Below, in pieces: positions 63,079 to 64,000 of a stretch of DNA of 64,000 nucleotides (positions are counted from its first letter, which is position 1; the number at the start of each line of letters is the position of its first letter). The stretch is from Pomphorhynchus laevis (taxonomy: Eukaryota; Acanthocephala; Palaeacanthocephala; Echinorhynchida; Pomphorhynchidae), in assembly GCA_012934845.2 (NCBI GenBank), contig WNNJ02001999.1, positions 25,133 through 89,132 on the forward strand, written 5' to 3'. The position numbers were made by a program, and so were the translations under genes. A model generated the notes under the pieces. It made no database searches, was not told the DNA's origin, and saw only the letters and a list, made by a program, of their open reading frames with translations.

Positions 63079-64000
63079 ATGCAAATTAATCGTTCTTTAG
63101 TTGAAAATCATATAATGGAGAAACTTGAAAATAGATGGAAGAAAGCTCTAAAACGTTGTGAAATCGAATGCACTGCCATTTTAAGAGAATTTTATCGTAC
63201 AGCATATGCGCGCTCAAGAACAGATCACAATTCCAATAAACCTACCTTATTGACTATGGAGTACAAACAATTAATAAAAGTGAAATGCAATAAGCTTTCT
63301 AAACTATCAAATCGATACATAGAGACATGGGAATTAGAAAATATTCTACCAAATTATTGCCGATATTTCAAACCTATTTTCAGGTGGAAGAAAAATAAAT
63401 CTATGAACACAGATAATATTATTAATATATCCAATGTTAATCTAACAAATAAGCAAATGGAAGCTTTATCTTTTGGTTTGTCTTTCGTTCCATCGCAAAA
63501 AGAGTTCAATCGCTCACAGTTAATTAGTGATGTGAAACAAATTATCTATAGATTAATACCAGAAACTGTACAAGAAAACACTGTAATTAAGAAGATAATA
63601 ACAACAAATGATTTAATTCAAAAATATATCAAAATACCGCCAAATATTATGAATGTTCGAAACAATATTAGTAAAGAAAAGAAAATTGCATTGAAGGAAC
63701 TGTCAGAAAACGATTCTATCATCATTAGAAAAGCAGACAAGGGAAGTAAGATAGTGATTTGGGGAAAATCGGATCATGATTTGGAAGCTCAACGGCAACT
63801 ATCATCTGATTCGTATGTTCAGATAGATATGGATGAAATGAAAACATGTATGGAATCTGTGTATCATGCAATAAAGCAACACATCCACGATAAAGACGTT
63901 GTTAAAAGACTTATTCCACAAACATTTAATGAAGGCAATCTGTATTTTCTACCAAAAATACACAAAAAGTTAACTCCTTGCCCGGCACGTCCTATTATTA
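63079..64000 (+). CDS. PLE ORF, N-terminal and RT fingers part, continues past the window
   Basis: 307 codons open from ATG 63079 to the end; the frame is open back to 62944, and the PLE-like sequence (HYQFLTFCQRNNLTPKGLRL) starts at about 63010. Motifs: QMEALSFGLSFVP, then IIIRKADKGSKIVIW (first PLE RT motif), then LYFLPKIHKKLTPCPARPII, which leads into the palm. No break was seen. The N-terminal ~200 residues (KKALKRCEIECTAILREFY and on) are the PLE-specific region. It may be an intact element. Whether it is the same family as the tandem units cannot be seen because the overlap lies beyond 64000. Confidence 0.85.
   Translation, partial: MQINRSLVENHIMEKLENRWKKALKRCEIECTAILREFYRTAYARSRTDHNSNKPTLLTMEYKQLIKVKCNKLSKLSNRYIETWELENILPNYCRYFKPIFRWKKNKSMNTDNIINISNVNLTNKQMEALSFGLSFVPSQKEFNRSQLISDVKQIIYRLIPETVQENTVIKKIITTNDLIQKYIKIPPNIMNVRNNISKEKKIALKELSENDSIIIRKADKGSKIVIWGKSDHDLEAQRQLSSDSYVQIDMDEMKTCMESVYHAIKQHIHDKDVVKRLIPQTFNEGNLYFLPKIHKKLTPCPARPII

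Larger units (their letters stand above)
62581..64000 (+). mobile_element. PLE array: third, longer copy, cut by the window end
   Basis: Follows unit 2 directly. Its 5' part holds three related TATAGGGACGGTTCATTA-like repeats (62609-62690), an AT microsatellite and an inverted repeat. A long open frame with PLE N-terminal RT motifs then begins. One or more 5'-truncated copies in front of a longer copy is the layout known as the PLE pseudo-LTR. Confidence 0.75.

Noticed and set aside
58842-64000. LTR retrotransposon because of the direct repeats
   Set aside because: The coding order is RT then GIY-YIG with no integrase, protease or capsid, and the repeats are whole truncated copies. This is a Penelope-like element.

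Overview
The window is AT-rich eukaryotic DNA, almost certainly from an arthropod and probably an insect. An ant or another hymenopteran is a guess from the mix of retroelements. The evidence is a spliced nuclear gene for a mitochondrial protein (ATP synthase alpha), long AT-rich spacers, a 197-bp satellite, and a dense, nested load of non-LTR retrotransposons (LINEs) and Penelope-like elements (PLEs). I saw no bacterial genes, tRNA, rRNA or CRISPR array.

Layout. 1-3618: tandem 197-bp satellite. 3916-7271 (-): the first exons of an ATP synthase alpha gene, including a GC-AG intron; the rest of the gene is not in the window. 7272-9880: AT-rich spacer with a duplicated 107-bp block and a PLE-type 3' hairpin. 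9880-13276: decayed LINE of 'family B'. 13406-13985: fragment of 'family C'. 14176-17360: CR1-like LINE. 17728-17936: 20-bp minisatellite. 17960-21720: family C pieces. 21990-26150 (-): second CR1-like LINE. 27455-33075: family B copy with LINE scraps. 33255-34760 (-): young truncated family C copy. 35582-35749: near-perfect loopless palindrome. 36395-37925: family C remnant containing a three-fold 315-bp tandem repeat. 38021-40140 (-): decayed PLE. 40975-41256 (-): unrecognised 93-codon ORF. 42763-49700 (-): two family C copies head to tail, the larger one carrying a nested RTE-type LINE with an 11-bp target-site duplication. 50230-50600 (-): family B scrap. 50874-54760 (-) and 54761-58615 (+): two almost complete family B elements, 5' end to 5' end. 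58842-64000 (+): PLE tandem array (partial unit, two 1720-bp units, then a copy whose open ORF leaves the window).

Families. Family B has two ORFs: ORF1 with CCHC zinc knuckles, and ORF2 with an AP-type endonuclease plus reverse transcriptase (RT). It belongs to the broad Jockey/I/R1 group; I do not fix the clade. Family C looks L2/CR1-group (ORF1 with a PHD-like Cys motif; endonuclease plus RT; a 3' hairpin instead of poly(A)). The PLEs have an RT and a GIY-YIG endonuclease, and carry hammerhead-ribozyme-like motifs near their ends.

The observations I rate highest are: the PLE array with regularly spaced hammerhead-like motifs, one of them with a mutated core; the strong contrast between divergent ORF1 and nearly identical ORF2 in the two family B elements; the palindrome with a hammerhead-like hairpin in each arm; and the ATP synthase alpha 5' part lying next to a satellite array. 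All similarity statements come from reading by eye. No alignment or database search was run.
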